64,000 nt of DNA, taken from positions 62,001 to 126,000 of the forward strand of contig NZ_SNUK01000004.1 of assembly GCF_012027495.1 (NCBI RefSeq), written 5' to 3'. This document shows, in pieces, positions 9,827 to 18,816 of this stretch. Source of the stretch: Thermococcus sp. JdF3 (GTDB lineage Archaea; Methanobacteriota_B; Thermococci; Thermococcales; Thermococcaceae). The first letter of the stretch is position 1. The number at the start of each line of letters is the position of its first letter. The position numbers were made by a program, and so were the translations under genes. The notes below the pieces were generated by a model that saw nothing but the letters and a program-made list of their open reading frames with translations, was not told the origin of the DNA and searched no databases.

Positions 9827-10120
9827 TCAGCTCGTCGTGAAGATGGTCCGGCTCTGGTAGTCAGCTTCTATGAGAACCTCTATTACGTCCTCTTCACCGT
9901 AGCGTATCTCCCTCACCGTTATCTCCTTCTTGACACGGCCTTGTACAACGGCCTGGTGAACCTCTTTGGGGAGCTCCTCGGTTACCGGGATTATTCCGCC
10001 CTTCACGTATATTCCCGCTAGCTTGCCCCTCTGGAGGAGGAACCCCCTCACTGGGACAACGTACTCATCAAATCCAACCTCATATCCGGTGTTCTCAACA
10101 CGTCCGACCCCAACTGTCAT
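9827..10120 (-). CDS. Conserved small protein of unknown function
   Basis: A 97-residue soluble protein starting MTVGVGRVENTGYEVGFDEY. It is rich in beta-type alternation, with charged segments such as KKEITVREIRYGEEDVIEV, and has no signal peptide, membrane helix or cysteine motif. I do not recognise the family. I chose the ATG at 10120 because GGTGAT lies 5 bases upstream; the in-frame GTG at 10129 lies within that site. Its own promoter (GAAAGATTTTTAAAGG near 10167-10182, minus strand) makes it a monocistronic gene between a palindromic element and gcvPB. Confidence 0.75.
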   Translation of the reverse strand: MTVGVGRVENTGYEVGFDEYVVPVRGFLLQRGKLAGIYVKGGIIPVTEELPKEVHQAVVQGRVKKEITVREIRYGEEDVIEVLIEADYQSRTIFTTS

Positions 10121-10166
10121 ATGAATCACCCATGTGTAAGTTTTCTATTACATATTTGTGCCCTTC

Positions 10167-10182
10167 CTTTAAAAATCTTTCT
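10167..10182 (-). promoter_or_regulatory. BRE/TATA promoter of the small conserved gene
   Basis: Minus strand GAAAGATTTTTAAAGG, with a predicted start about 25 bases downstream and a leader of about 25-30 bases before the ATG at 10120. Confidence 0.6.
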
Positions 10183-10218
10183 GGACAACATCGGGGATAA
10201 GGAAATAGAAAAGGCACC

Positions 10219-11727
10219 TCAGTAATCAATCTCGCCTTTCTCCCTCAGCTGGAGGTACATTCTCCAGCTTAAGATGGGCTTTTTGGCCGCCAGAACGTCG
10301 TCCACCCTTCCAACGGCTGCGTTGTGGGGGGCCCCTTTGACGGCCTCTGGATTGGTGTAGGCTTCCTCGCTGATGCGTTTGAGAGCCTCGATGTATGCGT
10401 CCAGTTCCTCTTTGCTGGTCGTTTCGGTGGGCTCTATCATCAGGGCCTCGTGGACTATCAACGGGAAGTATATCGTCGGTGCGTGCATTCCGAAGTCAAG
10501 GAGCCTCTTGGCGACGTCGAGGGCCTTAACGCCCGCCTCCTTCTTCATGGGCTCGGCGCTGAACACCACCTCGTGCTTCCTGAGCTCCTTGTGGGGCAGC
10601 TCGTAGCCCCTCGTTCCCTTCAGTTTCCGGGTGAGGTAGTTGGCGTTGAGAACCGCTATCTCGCTGACCTCCCTGAGGCCTTCCCTGCCCATTATCTTGA
10701 GGTAGGTCAGGGCCCTGACCATCACCGCGAAGTTGCCGTAGAGCTCCTTCACCTTGCCTATGCTCTTCGGCACGTCGTAGTCGAGGTAGTAGCGATCGTT
10801 CTCTTCATCGTAGCCCACGAGCGGAACCGGCAGGTAGTCCTTGAGGAAGTCCTTGACGCCGACCGGCCCGCTTCCCGGTCCACCGCCGCCGTGCGGGGTT
10901 GAGAACGTCTTGTGGAGGTTGAGGTGGACTATGTCGAAGCCCATGTCGCCGGGTCTGATCTTTCCTAGCACCGCGTTGAGGTTTGCACCGTCGTAGTAGA
11001 GCAGGCCACCGGCTTTGTGGACTATCTTCGCTATCTCGAGTATCTCGTCCTCGAAGATGCCGAGGGTGTTGGGGTTCGTGAGCATCAATCCGGCCGTTCT
11101 CTCGCTCACCGCGCTCTCAAGGGCCTCCAGATCCATCGTTCCCTCCTCGGTCGAGGGAATTTCGATGACCTTGAAACCGGCCATGGCGGCACTGGCTGGA
11201 TTGGTTCCGTGGGCCGAGTCAGCAACGAGCATCTCGTCCCTCTGTGGCTCGCCGTTGTCGAGGTGGTAGGCTCTTATTATCGAAACGCCCGTGAACTCGC
11301 CGTTCGCCCCAGCCGCCGGCTGAAGGGTGAAGCGGTCCATTCCGGTTATCTCCTTGAGCCACTGCTCCAGCTCCCACATTACCCTTAGAGCGCCCTGGAC
11401 GGTTCTCTCGTCCTGGTAGGGGTGAACGTATGCAACCCCCGGGTGTGAAGCTATCTCCTCGTTTATCTTTGGGTTGTACTTCATGGTGCACGAGCCGAGC
11501 GGGTAGATGCCGGAATCAACGCCGTAGTTCATCTCGCTCAGGCGGGTGTAGTGCTTTACAACCTCCGGCTCGCTCAGCTCCGGAAGGTCCAGCGGGCTTT
11601 TTCTTTTGAGCTTCTCGGGAATCTCAACCTCCACATCCTCGATGGGGGCCGGCATCGTGTAGCCAACCCTTCCCGGCCGTGATAGCTCGAAGATGAGCGG
11701 TTCGTCCCATTTAGCCTGGCGGAACAT
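10219..11727 (-). CDS. gcvPB: Glycine dehydrogenase (decarboxylating) subunit 2
   Basis: A 502-residue PLP subunit of the glycine cleavage system P-protein, which decarboxylates glycine and passes aminomethyl to the H-protein. The PLP lysine lies in [19 protein letters not shown] around residue 275. The N-terminus has [13 protein letters not shown], typical of GcvPB. It is the second gene of a two-gene P-protein, with the start abutting the gcvPA stop (11727/11728). No gcvT or gcvH lies in the window. Confidence 0.97.
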   Translation of the reverse strand: MFRQAKWDEPLIFELSRPGRVGYTMPAPIEDVEVEIPEKLKRKSPLDLPELSEPEVVKHYTRLSEMNYGVDSGIYPLGSCTMKYNPKINEEIASHPGVAYVHPYQDERTVQGALRVMWELEQWLKEITGMDRFTLQPAAGANGEFTGVSIIRAYHLDNGEPQRDEMLVADSAHGTNPASAAMAGFKVIEIPSTEEGTMDLEALESAVSERTAGLMLTNPNTLGIFEDEILEIAKIVHKAGGLLYYDGANLNAVLGKIRPGDMGFDIVHLNLHKTFSTPHGGGGPGSGPVGVKDFLKDYLPVPLVGYDEENDRYYLDYDVPKSIGKVKELYGNFAVMVRALTYLKIMGREGLREVSEIAVLNANYLTRKLKGTRGYELPHKELRKHEVVFSAEPMKKEAGVKALDVAKRLLDFGMHAPTIYFPLIVHEALMIEPTETTSKEELDAYIEALKRISEEAYTNPEAVKGAPHNAAVGRVDDVLAAKKPILSWRMYLQLREKGEIDY

Positions 11728-13068
11728 TCAGGCCACCTCCTTGAGGGCATCTATAAGGGCATCGACCCATTCCTTTCTTGTCGTCTCGGTCGCGGCGAAG
11801 AGGACTCCCTCACCCAGCTCGGGGAAGTGGGGTTTGATGTAGTAACCACCGTGAATGTTCCTCTCAAGCAGCTTCTCATGTATCCCGTCGTAGGGCTTCT
11901 CGAACTTGACCAGGATATCTTTGAAGTTGATTCCCTCGAACGGAATCTCAGCGACCTCTGAAAGCCTCTTCTTAAGGTAGGCGGTGTTCTTGAGGATGAC
12001 CTCTCCGAGCTCCATCAGGCCCCTTGGACCGAGGCTCGCGAGGTGTATTGCCGCGGCAACCGCCACCAGGGCCTCGTTTGAGCATATGTTTGAGGTCGCC
12101 TTGGCGCGCCTTATGTGCTGCTCCCTGGTCTGGAGCGTCATCACAAAGGCCCTCCTTCCGTCCGCGTCTCTGCTCATTCCGATGATCCTTCCGGGCATCT
12201 GGCGGATGAGCTTTTTGTCATTCCTGACCGCGAAGATTCCCGCCCTTGGACCTCCGAAGTTCATCGGGTTTCCAAAGTAAGCGGCCTCACCGACGACGAT
12301 ATCCGCCCCGAGCTCTCCCGGCGCCTCCACTACGCCGAGGATCGTTGGGTCGGCGCCGACTACGAAGAGCGCCCCTGCCTCGTGAGCTATTTCGCCGATT
12401 TCCCTGAGGTTCTCCTCAATCAGTCCGAAGAAGTTGGGTACCTCAACGTAAACACCTGCCGCACCGTCGGCGGCTTCCTTGAGCTTCTCCATATCAACCT
12501 GTCCCCTCCCGTCCCAGGGCACCTCGGCTATCTCCATACCCGGGCCCGCGGTATAGGTTCTGAGAACGGCCTTCTTCTCGGGGCTTAGGGCTTTGGGGAT
12601 GACGAACTTCTTCCTTCTGGTAACGCGGGCGCTCATCAGCGCCGCCTCTGCCATCGCCGTGCCCCAGTCGTACATCGATGAATTGACTATGGGGAGACCC
12701 ACGAGCTCGGCTATCATGCTCTGGTACTCGAAGAGGGCCTGGAGCATCCCCTGGCTTACCTCCGGCTGATAGGGGGTGTAAGCGGTTAGGAACTCGCTCC
12801 TTTCGATGAGGTACTTCACGTGCGCGGGAACGTAGTGGAAGTACGTCCCGGCTCCGAGAAAGCTGGGCATCTCAAGGGCGGTCCTGTTCTGACCCAGGAC
12901 TTCGTTAAGCTCCCTGAAGACCTCATACTCGCTCTTTCCCTCGGGCAGGTTGAACTTCTGGACCATGCCCTTCGGGACGTCGGAGAAGAGGTCCTCGATC
13001 GACGTGAATCCGATCTCTTTCAGCATTTCATCCCTGTGCGCCAGGTTTGGAAGGTAGTGCCTCCCCAT
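11728..13068 (-). CDS. gcvPA: Glycine dehydrogenase (decarboxylating) subunit 1
   Basis: A 446-residue partner of GcvPB. The start [20 protein letters not shown] is the normal GcvPA start, and the ATG at 13068 has AGGTGAT 6 bases upstream; an upstream extension to 13173 reads through promoter-like sequence. The characteristic [15 protein letters not shown] and [11 protein letters not shown] segments are present. A TATA-like CATATATTC on the minus strand near 13117-13127 could drive the operon. It forms the heterodimeric pair with gcvPB directly downstream. Confidence 0.96.
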   Translation of the reverse strand: MGRHYLPNLAHRDEMLKEIGFTSIEDLFSDVPKGMVQKFNLPEGKSEYEVFRELNEVLGQNRTALEMPSFLGAGTYFHYVPAHVKYLIERSEFLTAYTPYQPEVSQGMLQALFEYQSMIAELVGLPIVNSSMYDWGTAMAEAALMSARVTRRKKFVIPKALSPEKKAVLRTYTAGPGMEIAEVPWDGRGQVDMEKLKEAADGAAGVYVEVPNFFGLIEENLREIGEIAHEAGALFVVGADPTILGVVEAPGELGADIVVGEAAYFGNPMNFGGPRAGIFAVRNDKKLIRQMPGRIIGMSRDADGRRAFVMTLQTREQHIRRAKATSNICSNEALVAVAAAIHLASLGPRGLMELGEVILKNTAYLKKRLSEVAEIPFEGINFKDILVKFEKPYDGIHEKLLERNIHGGYYIKPHFPELGEGVLFAATETTRKEWVDALIDALKEVA

Positions 13069-13187
13069 GCCTATCACCTTCTGAGCTTTAAGATGCTCGT
13101 TGAAAGTTGGGCAGGGGGAATATATGTTTTGTGCCCAAGAGCTGGGGAGAACAGGATGGACGTGCATGAACAATAAAATGGAAAAGA

Positions 13188-14483
13188 TCAGCTGGTAACG
13201 CCGACGTCCTCAAAGAACTTCTCCATGAGTCCGGCTATGGCCCTTATGTCGTACTGCATGGTCTCGTAGACCGCCCACTGGACGAGGCTGTACTCCCTGC
13301 CGTCGAGGGTCTTGAAGCCACTCGGGGCGTTCACGTCAAAGTTGGCGTGGAGCTCGATGTTCCTTATGGCCCAGCCGTCCACGTCGTCGTCGAGCCAGTC
13401 GTCCTTGCTCACGTAGGTGTAGATGTAGACGGTGTCACCCGGAACGGTGACGCTGGTATCGACGAGCGGGTTCGGGTCCTGGGCGTAGCGGGCTATGAGG
13501 TTCCAGTTCTTGTCGTAGATCTCGACGTAGCCGAGGGTCTTGAAGTAGGCGTTCTGCATGTCGATGTCCTTGAAGACGATGGTTATCGAGCTGGCGCCCT
13601 TGAACTCGAGCTTGAGGACGCTCCAGTCGCCCTTCTTGAGGGTCCTGGTCCAGAAGTAGCTTCCGAGGTGGCCGCGCTCGCTCCAGAGGTTGATGTCCTT
13701 GCCGGTCGAGTAGAGCATGTATCTCCAGGAGTTGTGGGCGATGAGGTCGGCGTAGGCCCAGGCGACGCCGTTGGCGAGGCTCATGTGGCCGTTCTCGTTG
13801 TCGGCTATGTAGATGTCGTAGCCGGAGATGAACCGCTGCTTCTCCTGCGGAATCTGCCACCACTTTATCGGCGTGAGGTCGAGGGGAACGCGGTCGTTGA
13901 GTATGTCGTCGGCGACGGTGGGGGAGATGTCATTCTCAACGAAGTCGTGGGCGTTCTCTATGTACTTGAACTGCTCGAGGTCCTCGAAGAGGGCGGGGGT
14001 GGTGTGTGCCACCAGCATGCTCATGTCCTCGAGTATGTGAACCGCCCTGCCGAGGTAGAGCATGGCCTCCTCCCTGTTGCCCTGCTTCCAGAGCTGAACC
14101 GCCTGCTCGTAGAGCTTCTGGGCCATGTCGGCTCCGGAGCTGTCACGGTCGCCGAAGAGGTCAACGGTGATTAGCTCCGAGTGATCCATAGGGTCGTGGA
14201 AGTGGTACTGGCTCTGGAGGGTGTAGGTCTTCCCGTTGAACTCTATGCTCCCGCCGCGCCAGTCCTCGTCGTAGGCTCCGTAGAGGAGCTGGTCCTGGTA
14301 CTGCATGAGGATCGAACCGAGGGTTGGGTTGTTCCTGTAAACCGCCTGTATGGCCTTGTAGGTCAGCTTCTGGTGGACGTTCATGGGGTTGTCGAGGGTC
14401 GGTCCGTCGGTCGGCCAGGCGCTCACGAGGCCCAGCCCACCGAGGACGAGGAGAACCAGAAAGACGGCCCCTACCTTCCTCAT
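13188..14483 (-). CDS. Secreted zinc-dependent phospholipase C-like protein
   Basis: A 431-residue exported protein. Residues 1-22 form a signal peptide ending SAW, so the mature protein probably starts at Trp, the N-terminal zinc ligand of the phospholipase C / P1 nuclease fold. Further likely ligands are the histidine in [19 protein letters not shown], and [15 protein letters not shown], then H/D in [11 protein letters not shown]. The C-terminal third looks like a beta-sandwich accessory domain. GGGTGAT precedes the ATG. The substrate is inferred from fold; bacterial homologues hydrolyse phospholipids. Confidence 0.85.
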   Translation of the reverse strand: MRKVGAVFLVLLVLGGLGLVSAWPTDGPTLDNPMNVHQKLTYKAIQAVYRNNPTLGSILMQYQDQLLYGAYDEDWRGGSIEFNGKTYTLQSQYHFHDPMDHSELITVDLFGDRDSSGADMAQKLYEQAVQLWKQGNREEAMLYLGRAVHILEDMSMLVAHTTPALFEDLEQFKYIENAHDFVENDISPTVADDILNDRVPLDLTPIKWWQIPQEKQRFISGYDIYIADNENGHMSLANGVAWAYADLIAHNSWRYMLYSTGKDINLWSERGHLGSYFWTRTLKKGDWSVLKLEFKGASSITIVFKDIDMQNAYFKTLGYVEIYDKNWNLIARYAQDPNPLVDTSVTVPGDTVYIYTYVSKDDWLDDDVDGWAIRNIELHANFDVNAPSGFKTLDGREYSLVQWAVYETMQYDIRAIAGLMEKFFEDVGVTS

Positions 14484-14685
14484 TTTATCACCCTTTTGTT
14501 TTTAGATTCTATTGGAAGTGGACATGCAGCACTATGGGAGAATTAAAATTTAAAACTTTTTTGAGTTACGTGGGTTATACCCTGGGAATTTTCTGTATCT
14601 TATCGTGCTGTTGCAACCGTATAATATTTCCGTTGTTTGGGGCAACGCTTAAATTTGGCTTCCCCTTCGGGGTATGGGGGTAGCC

Positions 14686-15357
14686 ATGATAATAGCCTTC
14701 GACTTCGATGGAACGCTGGCTGACACCTACACCTGCATCGAAGAGGCGTTCAGGCGGGCCCTGGAGAGGCGCTACCGATGGCTCCCGGGGAAGGCACTGT
14801 GGGCCAAGCTGCTGACTAAAATCGAACTCCAGTTTGAGAGGCCTGCCTTCGGGAAGCACAAGAAAAAATCCAAACCCCCGTTCTTCCTGCGCACGAAGTT
14901 CTTCGAGACCTGGTTTGAGGAGAGGGCCGAGCTCACGAAGCCCATTGACGACTCCATCGAACTGCTGAAGAAGCTCAGGGAGGATGGCCACGTGGTCCTC
15001 TCCTTCTCGGCGGAGGATTTCATCGATGGCATGAAGGTCAGACGGCTGAAGCGGATGGGCATTTACGACCTCTTTGACGACGTCGTAGTCTTTGGCCACG
15101 ACATGACAATAGATGAGGCCTTTAAGCTGGTTCGCGAGAAGTACGGGGATGACGTTTTCATCTGGGTGGACGACAAGCCCTGGCGCTTCATCGGTCACGG
15201 CGATGAGAACACCGAGTACGTCTGGTACTACTTCCCGTTCACAGCGAGGTTCGTGGAGAAGAACCCCGAAAAACTGGCCCTGATACCCCACCTCCACGTC
15301 ATAAGGGACCTGTGGAGCATATTCGACGTCATTGAGAACGTTAAAACAAAACGCTGA
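14686..15357 (+). CDS. HAD-superfamily hydrolase
   Basis: A 223-residue protein beginning MIIAFDFDGTLADT, the HAD motif I with nucleophile and acid/base aspartates. Motif II is LSFSAEDF and motif III/IV is VFIWVDDKPWRF, with the paired aspartates replacing the usual DD. The cap is small and helical. The ATG at 14686 follows GGGGG by 5 bases, and the TATA (CTTAAATTT near 14649) predicts transcription from about 14677, so an earlier in-frame ATG at 14674 is unlikely. The substrate is unknown. It is divergent from the phospholipase gene. Confidence 0.85.
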   Translation: MIIAFDFDGTLADTYTCIEEAFRRALERRYRWLPGKALWAKLLTKIELQFERPAFGKHKKKSKPPFFLRTKFFETWFEERAELTKPIDDSIELLKKLREDGHVVLSFSAEDFIDGMKVRRLKRMGIYDLFDDVVVFGHDMTIDEAFKLVREKYGDDVFIWVDDKPWRFIGHGDENTEYVWYYFPFTARFVEKNPEKLALIPHLHVIRDLWSIFDVIENVKTKR

Positions 15358-15411
15358 TATGCCCGGAAACTTTTTTAGTTTGAATGTGGAATATTAAGGG
15401 TGATGAGGGTT

Positions 15412-15981
15412 ATGCGGAATAAGGTGGTAATCGGACTGCTGGTGATTTTTGCGGTCATGGTCATCCTAGGTGTTGGGCCGTGGTGGGATAACATTATCGG
15501 AGACGTCAGCCCACCGCCCCCGAATGTTAGTGCGATTTATCTGGGGGTCAAAAATCCCGATGTCCAGAAGGGCTGGCAGTTCGTCGTGGAAGACTCTATT
15601 CTGACGGACTGCATGGTGGCGTACGTATATTCCTTTGACCACCTTGGAAAGCTCACGGTATATGAGCTGGACGGGGGAACGTTGAATTCACTCGGGCTGG
15701 ATTTTGAAGTCCAGAACTGCACCAACGTCCGGAGGTACGGAGTTCTTGCCGTTAATTTCACGGAACGCCCGGACGTCCTCTCGATCGAAATATGGGTCAG
15801 CAAAAGTTCTACTGAGGGAAACGACGTTTACTTCCAGCAACTCGGCAACTGGCGCTTTGTCAACGGCTCTTACATAGGATTCACCGCACCCCCGATGAAC
15901 GATGATTATGCCCTGATGGACATAGAAAAAGTGCGGGAGCTAATGAATGCCACTGGGATTCGCTACATCAATCGCCGCTGA
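15412..15981 (+). CDS. Membrane-anchored or secreted protein of unknown function
   Basis: A 189-residue protein with one N-terminal hydrophobic segment (VVIGLLVIFAVMVILGVG) followed by an extracytoplasmic domain with several N-x-S/T sites (NVSA, NCTN, NFTE, NGSY). No family is recognised. The start at 15412 is chosen because GGTGAT ends 7 bases before it; in-frame GTG 15400 and ATG 15403 overlap that site. Its last 14 bases overlap the convergent gene at 15968-16246. Confidence 0.7.
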   Translation: MRNKVVIGLLVIFAVMVILGVGPWWDNIIGDVSPPPPNVSAIYLGVKNPDVQKGWQFVVEDSILTDCMVAYVYSFDHLGKLTVYELDGGTLNSLGLDFEVQNCTNVRRYGVLAVNFTERPDVLSIEIWVSKSSTEGNDVYFQQLGNWRFVNGSYIGFTAPPMNDDYALMDIEKVRELMNATGIRYINRR

Positions 15982-16246
15982 GGTATTCGAGGGTATCCTC
16001 CACAAAACCGTCCCAATCGTCGTCGTTAACCTCTTCGAGTCTAATGGTGAAAGCATCCCCGATGTTCCACCTGATGGCTATCGCTCCCCTTTCGGTTTCC
16101 ACTACAACAAGCCCGAATGGGGCATCCCCCATCCAGTGATGTTTTGAGAACCCTATTCTAAAACCGCGCTTTCTCAGTTCATCCATGATCAGTTCGTAGG
16201 TTTTGGCCGGTCCGTACGGACTCCTTGCAAACCCAATATAGGGCAT
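15968..16246 (-). CDS. Small conserved protein of unknown function
   Basis: A 92-residue acidic soluble protein, MPYIGFARSPYGPAKTYELI at the N-terminus, with a central GLVVVETERGAIAIRWNIGD strand pair and a DDDWDGFVEDTLEYL tail. It has no known motif. Codon use matches its neighbours. It ends tail-to-tail inside the preceding gene by 14 bases, a compact convergent arrangement. A TATA-like TTTTAAATC lies upstream on the minus strand near 16276. Confidence 0.65.
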   Translation of the reverse strand: MPYIGFARSPYGPAKTYELIMDELRKRGFRIGFSKHHWMGDAPFGLVVVETERGAIAIRWNIGDAFTIRLEEVNDDDWDGFVEDTLEYLSGD

Positions 16247-16406
16247 TTCTACTCACCAATGTTCCATTGGTGGACGGATTTAAAACCTTTTCGGTTCCCT
16301 CAACAAAATTTGGGCTGCGAAGAAGAAACCTCACTGACACCGGAACCCCCAGGGAGGCGATGCTAACCTTTTAATACCCCGTGGGGGAGTTATCTCGGGT
16401 GATGGA

Positions 16407-17174
16407 ATGAGGAAGCTTTACACTGGTCTGTTCATTGTTCTGGTGGTCTTTGCCGCGGGCTGCATCTCCGGGGGCGGGACGACCCCTGCTCCAACCACGA
16501 CCACGACGACCGCCGCGAACCTTCCTTTTACCCCCGATGATATGGAAAACGCCATAAAATCCCTTAAGAGCTACGAGTACACCATGCACGTGGACAGCTA
16601 CAACGGAACAAAACTCGTGGCCCAGCTCTCGAACGAGGGTGCGATTGACTTTGAGAGGAAGCTCAAATCCGTCTCCACCTTCTCGAATAGCTCCGTAGGC
16701 GGCGGCTCGTATTATAGGAGCTATTACTACACCACCTCCAGCGGCTACGCAAGCTATTTCGACCGGAACGGCACCGTGACCTGGGAGGCATCGTGCTACG
16801 GACCGGGTGAAGGGCCGGATTTCAACTCCACGATCCTCGGCGGGCTCTGGGAGGTCCTTAACATCGATAACGTCAGGGTCATCGAGGATGGAGATTACTA
16901 TGTTATCTACGCCAATGAGACCGGCGGCACCGCGATTGGGCCCAACGTTACGAACGCATACCGGACCAGAATCGAAGTCAGGCTCACCCGGGACCTGATT
17001 CCGGTTGAGATAAAGAAAACCGTCTATTACGAGAAGGATGGCGCCAAGTGGGTTGACGTGATCACGATAGACGTCAGGAACCCCAACGCCGCCGTGGTTG
17101 AGCCGCCCGAGGAGCTCGTCGAGTACCTCAAGGCACAGGGTATCGACCTGACGGACTTCCTGAGTGGATGCTAA
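16407..17174 (+). CDS. Lipoprotein of unknown function
   Basis: A 255-residue lipoprotein. The signal peptide MRKLYTGLFIVLVVFAAGC ends in a lipobox (FAAGC), so Cys19 should carry the lipid. A Thr/Pro-rich linker (about residues 25-37) leads to a beta-rich globular domain with tyrosine clusters (YYRSYYYTT) and many N-x-S/T sites. GGGTGATGGA precedes the ATG, and CCTTTTAATACC at about 16366 is a candidate TATA. The fold resembles short archaeal surface lipoproteins of unknown ligand; no function is assigned. Confidence 0.8.
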   Translation: MRKLYTGLFIVLVVFAAGCISGGGTTPAPTTTTTTAANLPFTPDDMENAIKSLKSYEYTMHVDSYNGTKLVAQLSNEGAIDFERKLKSVSTFSNSSVGGGSYYRSYYYTTSSGYASYFDRNGTVTWEASCYGPGEGPDFNSTILGGLWEVLNIDNVRVIEDGDYYVIYANETGGTAIGPNVTNAYRTRIEVRLTRDLIPVEIKKTVYYEKDGAKWVDVITIDVRNPNAAVVEPPEELVEYLKAQGIDLTDFLSGC

Positions 17175-17217
17175 ACCTTTAAATCCCCTTCCCCCATTTT
17201 CTTTTGGTGGATCTGCG

Positions 17218-17925
17218 GTGGATGCGTTCAGCGGTCTGGTGTTCTTTGCGTACGGACCGGCACTGGCGATACTCTGGTACTTCTATCACGCCGACAGGTA
17301 CGAGCCCGAGCCGAGGAGGTACGTCCTGGGCACGTTCATCCTGGGAGGAACGCTCTCGGTTGGGATAGCGTTCATTCTGGAGAGCTTTCTGACCCTCGGT
17401 GGAGCCATTCAGCCTCTCCTGCCCGCGTCTGCATTCTACGTCGCCCTCGTGGCTGGAATAGTGGAAGAACCCGCCAAGGCGCTGGCTATACGCTGGCCAT
17501 TCAAGGCGGGGCAGATGGATGGGATAATGGACGGCCTCGTCTACGGCGTGGCTGCGGGCCTTGGTTTCGCCGCGACGGAGAACTTCCTCTACGGCCTCGG
17601 CTGGGGTCTTGGAGTAACCGTGATGCGCGCGTTCCTCACCCCCCTCGCCCATGCCACGTGGAGTGCCGTGATAGGAGTGGCCTACGGCATGAAGGCGGAG
17701 GGCAAAATGACCTCCACGGCCTCGTACTTCCTGCTGGCAATGTTTCTGCACTTCATCTGGGACTACTACGCGTTCATGAGTGCTGGCGTCCCCGCGTACA
17801 ACATCCTGCTGATATTCTTCATAATCCTGAACCTTGCCCTGCTCCGCTACTTCCTCCTCCTGGGACAGGCGGAGGACAGGAGCAGGCTGTGGTACTACTG
17901 GTTCAAGAGGAGGGACGGACTGTGA
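17218..17925 (+). CDS. PrsW-family intramembrane protease homologue
   Basis: A 235-residue protein with about 7-8 membrane helices. It carries the PrsW/CPBP-like motifs in order: VEEPAKA (Glu83, Glu84), ATENFLYG (Glu121), LAHATWS (His145) and FLHFIWDYY (His178). Bacterial PrsW cleaves an anti-sigma factor; the archaeal substrate is unknown. The GTG at 17218 is chosen because a TATA (CTTTAAATCC at about 17177) and GGTGGATC lie just upstream; an ATG at 17164 lies before the promoter. It is followed by a 4-base overlap with the next gene. Confidence 0.85.
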   Translation: MDAFSGLVFFAYGPALAILWYFYHADRYEPEPRRYVLGTFILGGTLSVGIAFILESFLTLGGAIQPLLPASAFYVALVAGIVEEPAKALAIRWPFKAGQMDGIMDGLVYGVAAGLGFAATENFLYGLGWGLGVTVMRAFLTPLAHATWSAVIGVAYGMKAEGKMTSTASYFLLAMFLHFIWDYYAFMSAGVPAYNILLIFFIILNLALLRYFLLLGQAEDRSRLWYYWFKRRDGL

Positions 17926-18125
17926 ATGAGCTAGAGGAGGCTCTATTTGAAGCCAGACCTTACGTGGAGTATTATGATCGGCTGGAGAATCTGGTAAAGC
18001 GCCTCTGGGAGGAGGCCACCGATAGAGAGAACTTCCTCCAGTTTCTGAACGAGGAGATTGAGCGGGCCGAGGAACCCTTCAGGACGGACCTCAGGATATT
18101 CCTGCAGAAGTTTGAGGCGCTGTGA
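17922..18125 (+). CDS. Small acidic helical protein coupled to the PrsW homologue
   Basis: A 67-residue protein starting with GTG that overlaps the PrsW stop (GTGA). AGGAGG lies about 9 bases upstream, inside the PrsW gene, which is good evidence for translation. The sequence, VNELEEALFEARPYVEYYDR then a Glu/Arg-rich helix, is predicted fully alpha-helical with no membrane segment. The overlap suggests it acts with, or on, the protease. It has no recognised family. Confidence 0.7.
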   Translation: MNELEEALFEARPYVEYYDRLENLVKRLWEEATDRENFLQFLNEEIERAEEPFRTDLRIFLQKFEAL

Positions 18126-18185
18126 GATTCCATCTCTGGATGGTAACCTTTATAGCCCTCCGTTTTCAAACTTTTTTCGGGGGGT

Positions 18186-18460
18186 GTGACGAGAAAAACG
18201 GCGGTTGTGGCCGCGGTGGCTGTTCTCGTAGTGCTGGCAGTCTGGGTCGTGGTGAAGGCCATCTGTGGGGGACGTCCTCGCTTGCCGACAATCTCACTGA
18301 GAAGGAAATCTTCGCCTGCGTGAGCTATGAAAATCAAAGCGCCTTCTGGGGGGTGACCCTCCACGGGACCGTTGCCCTCTCGAACATCAACGAGCCCGTT
18401 AGAATCGAGGCCCCCAAGGGAATTGAGCGCGCGGGGGACTTCGAGGAAATATTCTGGTGA
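18186..18460 (+). pseudogene. Small secreted or membrane-anchored protein, apparently frameshifted
   Basis: From GTG at 18186 a signal-anchor reads VTRKTAVVAAVAVLVVLAVW and then runs into an early stop. One base lost in the five-G run at 18267-18271 would join it to the downstream frame, which continues GTSSLADNLTEKEIFACVSY to a stop at 18460. The joined product would have about 90 residues. CCTTTATAG near 18150 is a fitting TATA. It is either a real one-base deletion, a sequencing error in the G run, or a programmed shift. It ends 5 bases from the convergent DUF1667 gene. Confidence 0.6.
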
Positions 18461-18465
18461 GGGGG

Positions 18466-18816
18466 CTAAGCCCCCCTCGTAGCCACTATTTTTATTCCGT
18501 TCCACTCGGCAACGACTTCCCCAATCTCCACAGGTGCCTCGAGCTTCAACTCCGCCAGGAATTTCATCAGCTCCGGAATCAGCTCCTTCGGTACCGGCTC
18601 CGCGGTTTTAACGCTCACCGTTGGCAGTGCGCCATCCCTGACCCTAACCACGCTCATGACGACCCTCTTGGGGTTGGTGGCCTCTTCCACTGCCCATTCC
18701 TGCCCCCTGGGGCAGGTGTGCCCGGTGACGCCTATGACCTTTCCGTCTTCAATCCTTACCTCAATGGAGCACCCAAGGGGGCAGACGATGCACGTGAAGC
18801 GGTACGTCTTCGTCAT
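18466..18816 (-). CDS. DUF1667 cysteine-rich protein, flavoprotein partner
   Basis: A 116-residue protein with paired cysteines CIVCPLGC near residue 9 and CPRG near residue 35. DUF1667 proteins are usually encoded beside GlpA-like and NADH-oxidase-like flavoproteins, as here, and probably bind an iron-sulfur cluster or mediate electron transfer. The start overlaps the upstream flavoprotein stop (18813-18816, ATGA), so translation is coupled. The role is inferred from context. Confidence 0.85.
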   Translation of the reverse strand: MTKTYRFTCIVCPLGCSIEVRIEDGKVIGVTGHTCPRGQEWAVEEATNPKRVVMSVVRVRDGALPTVSVKTAEPVPKELIPELMKFLAELKLEAPVEIGEVVAEWNGIKIVATRGA

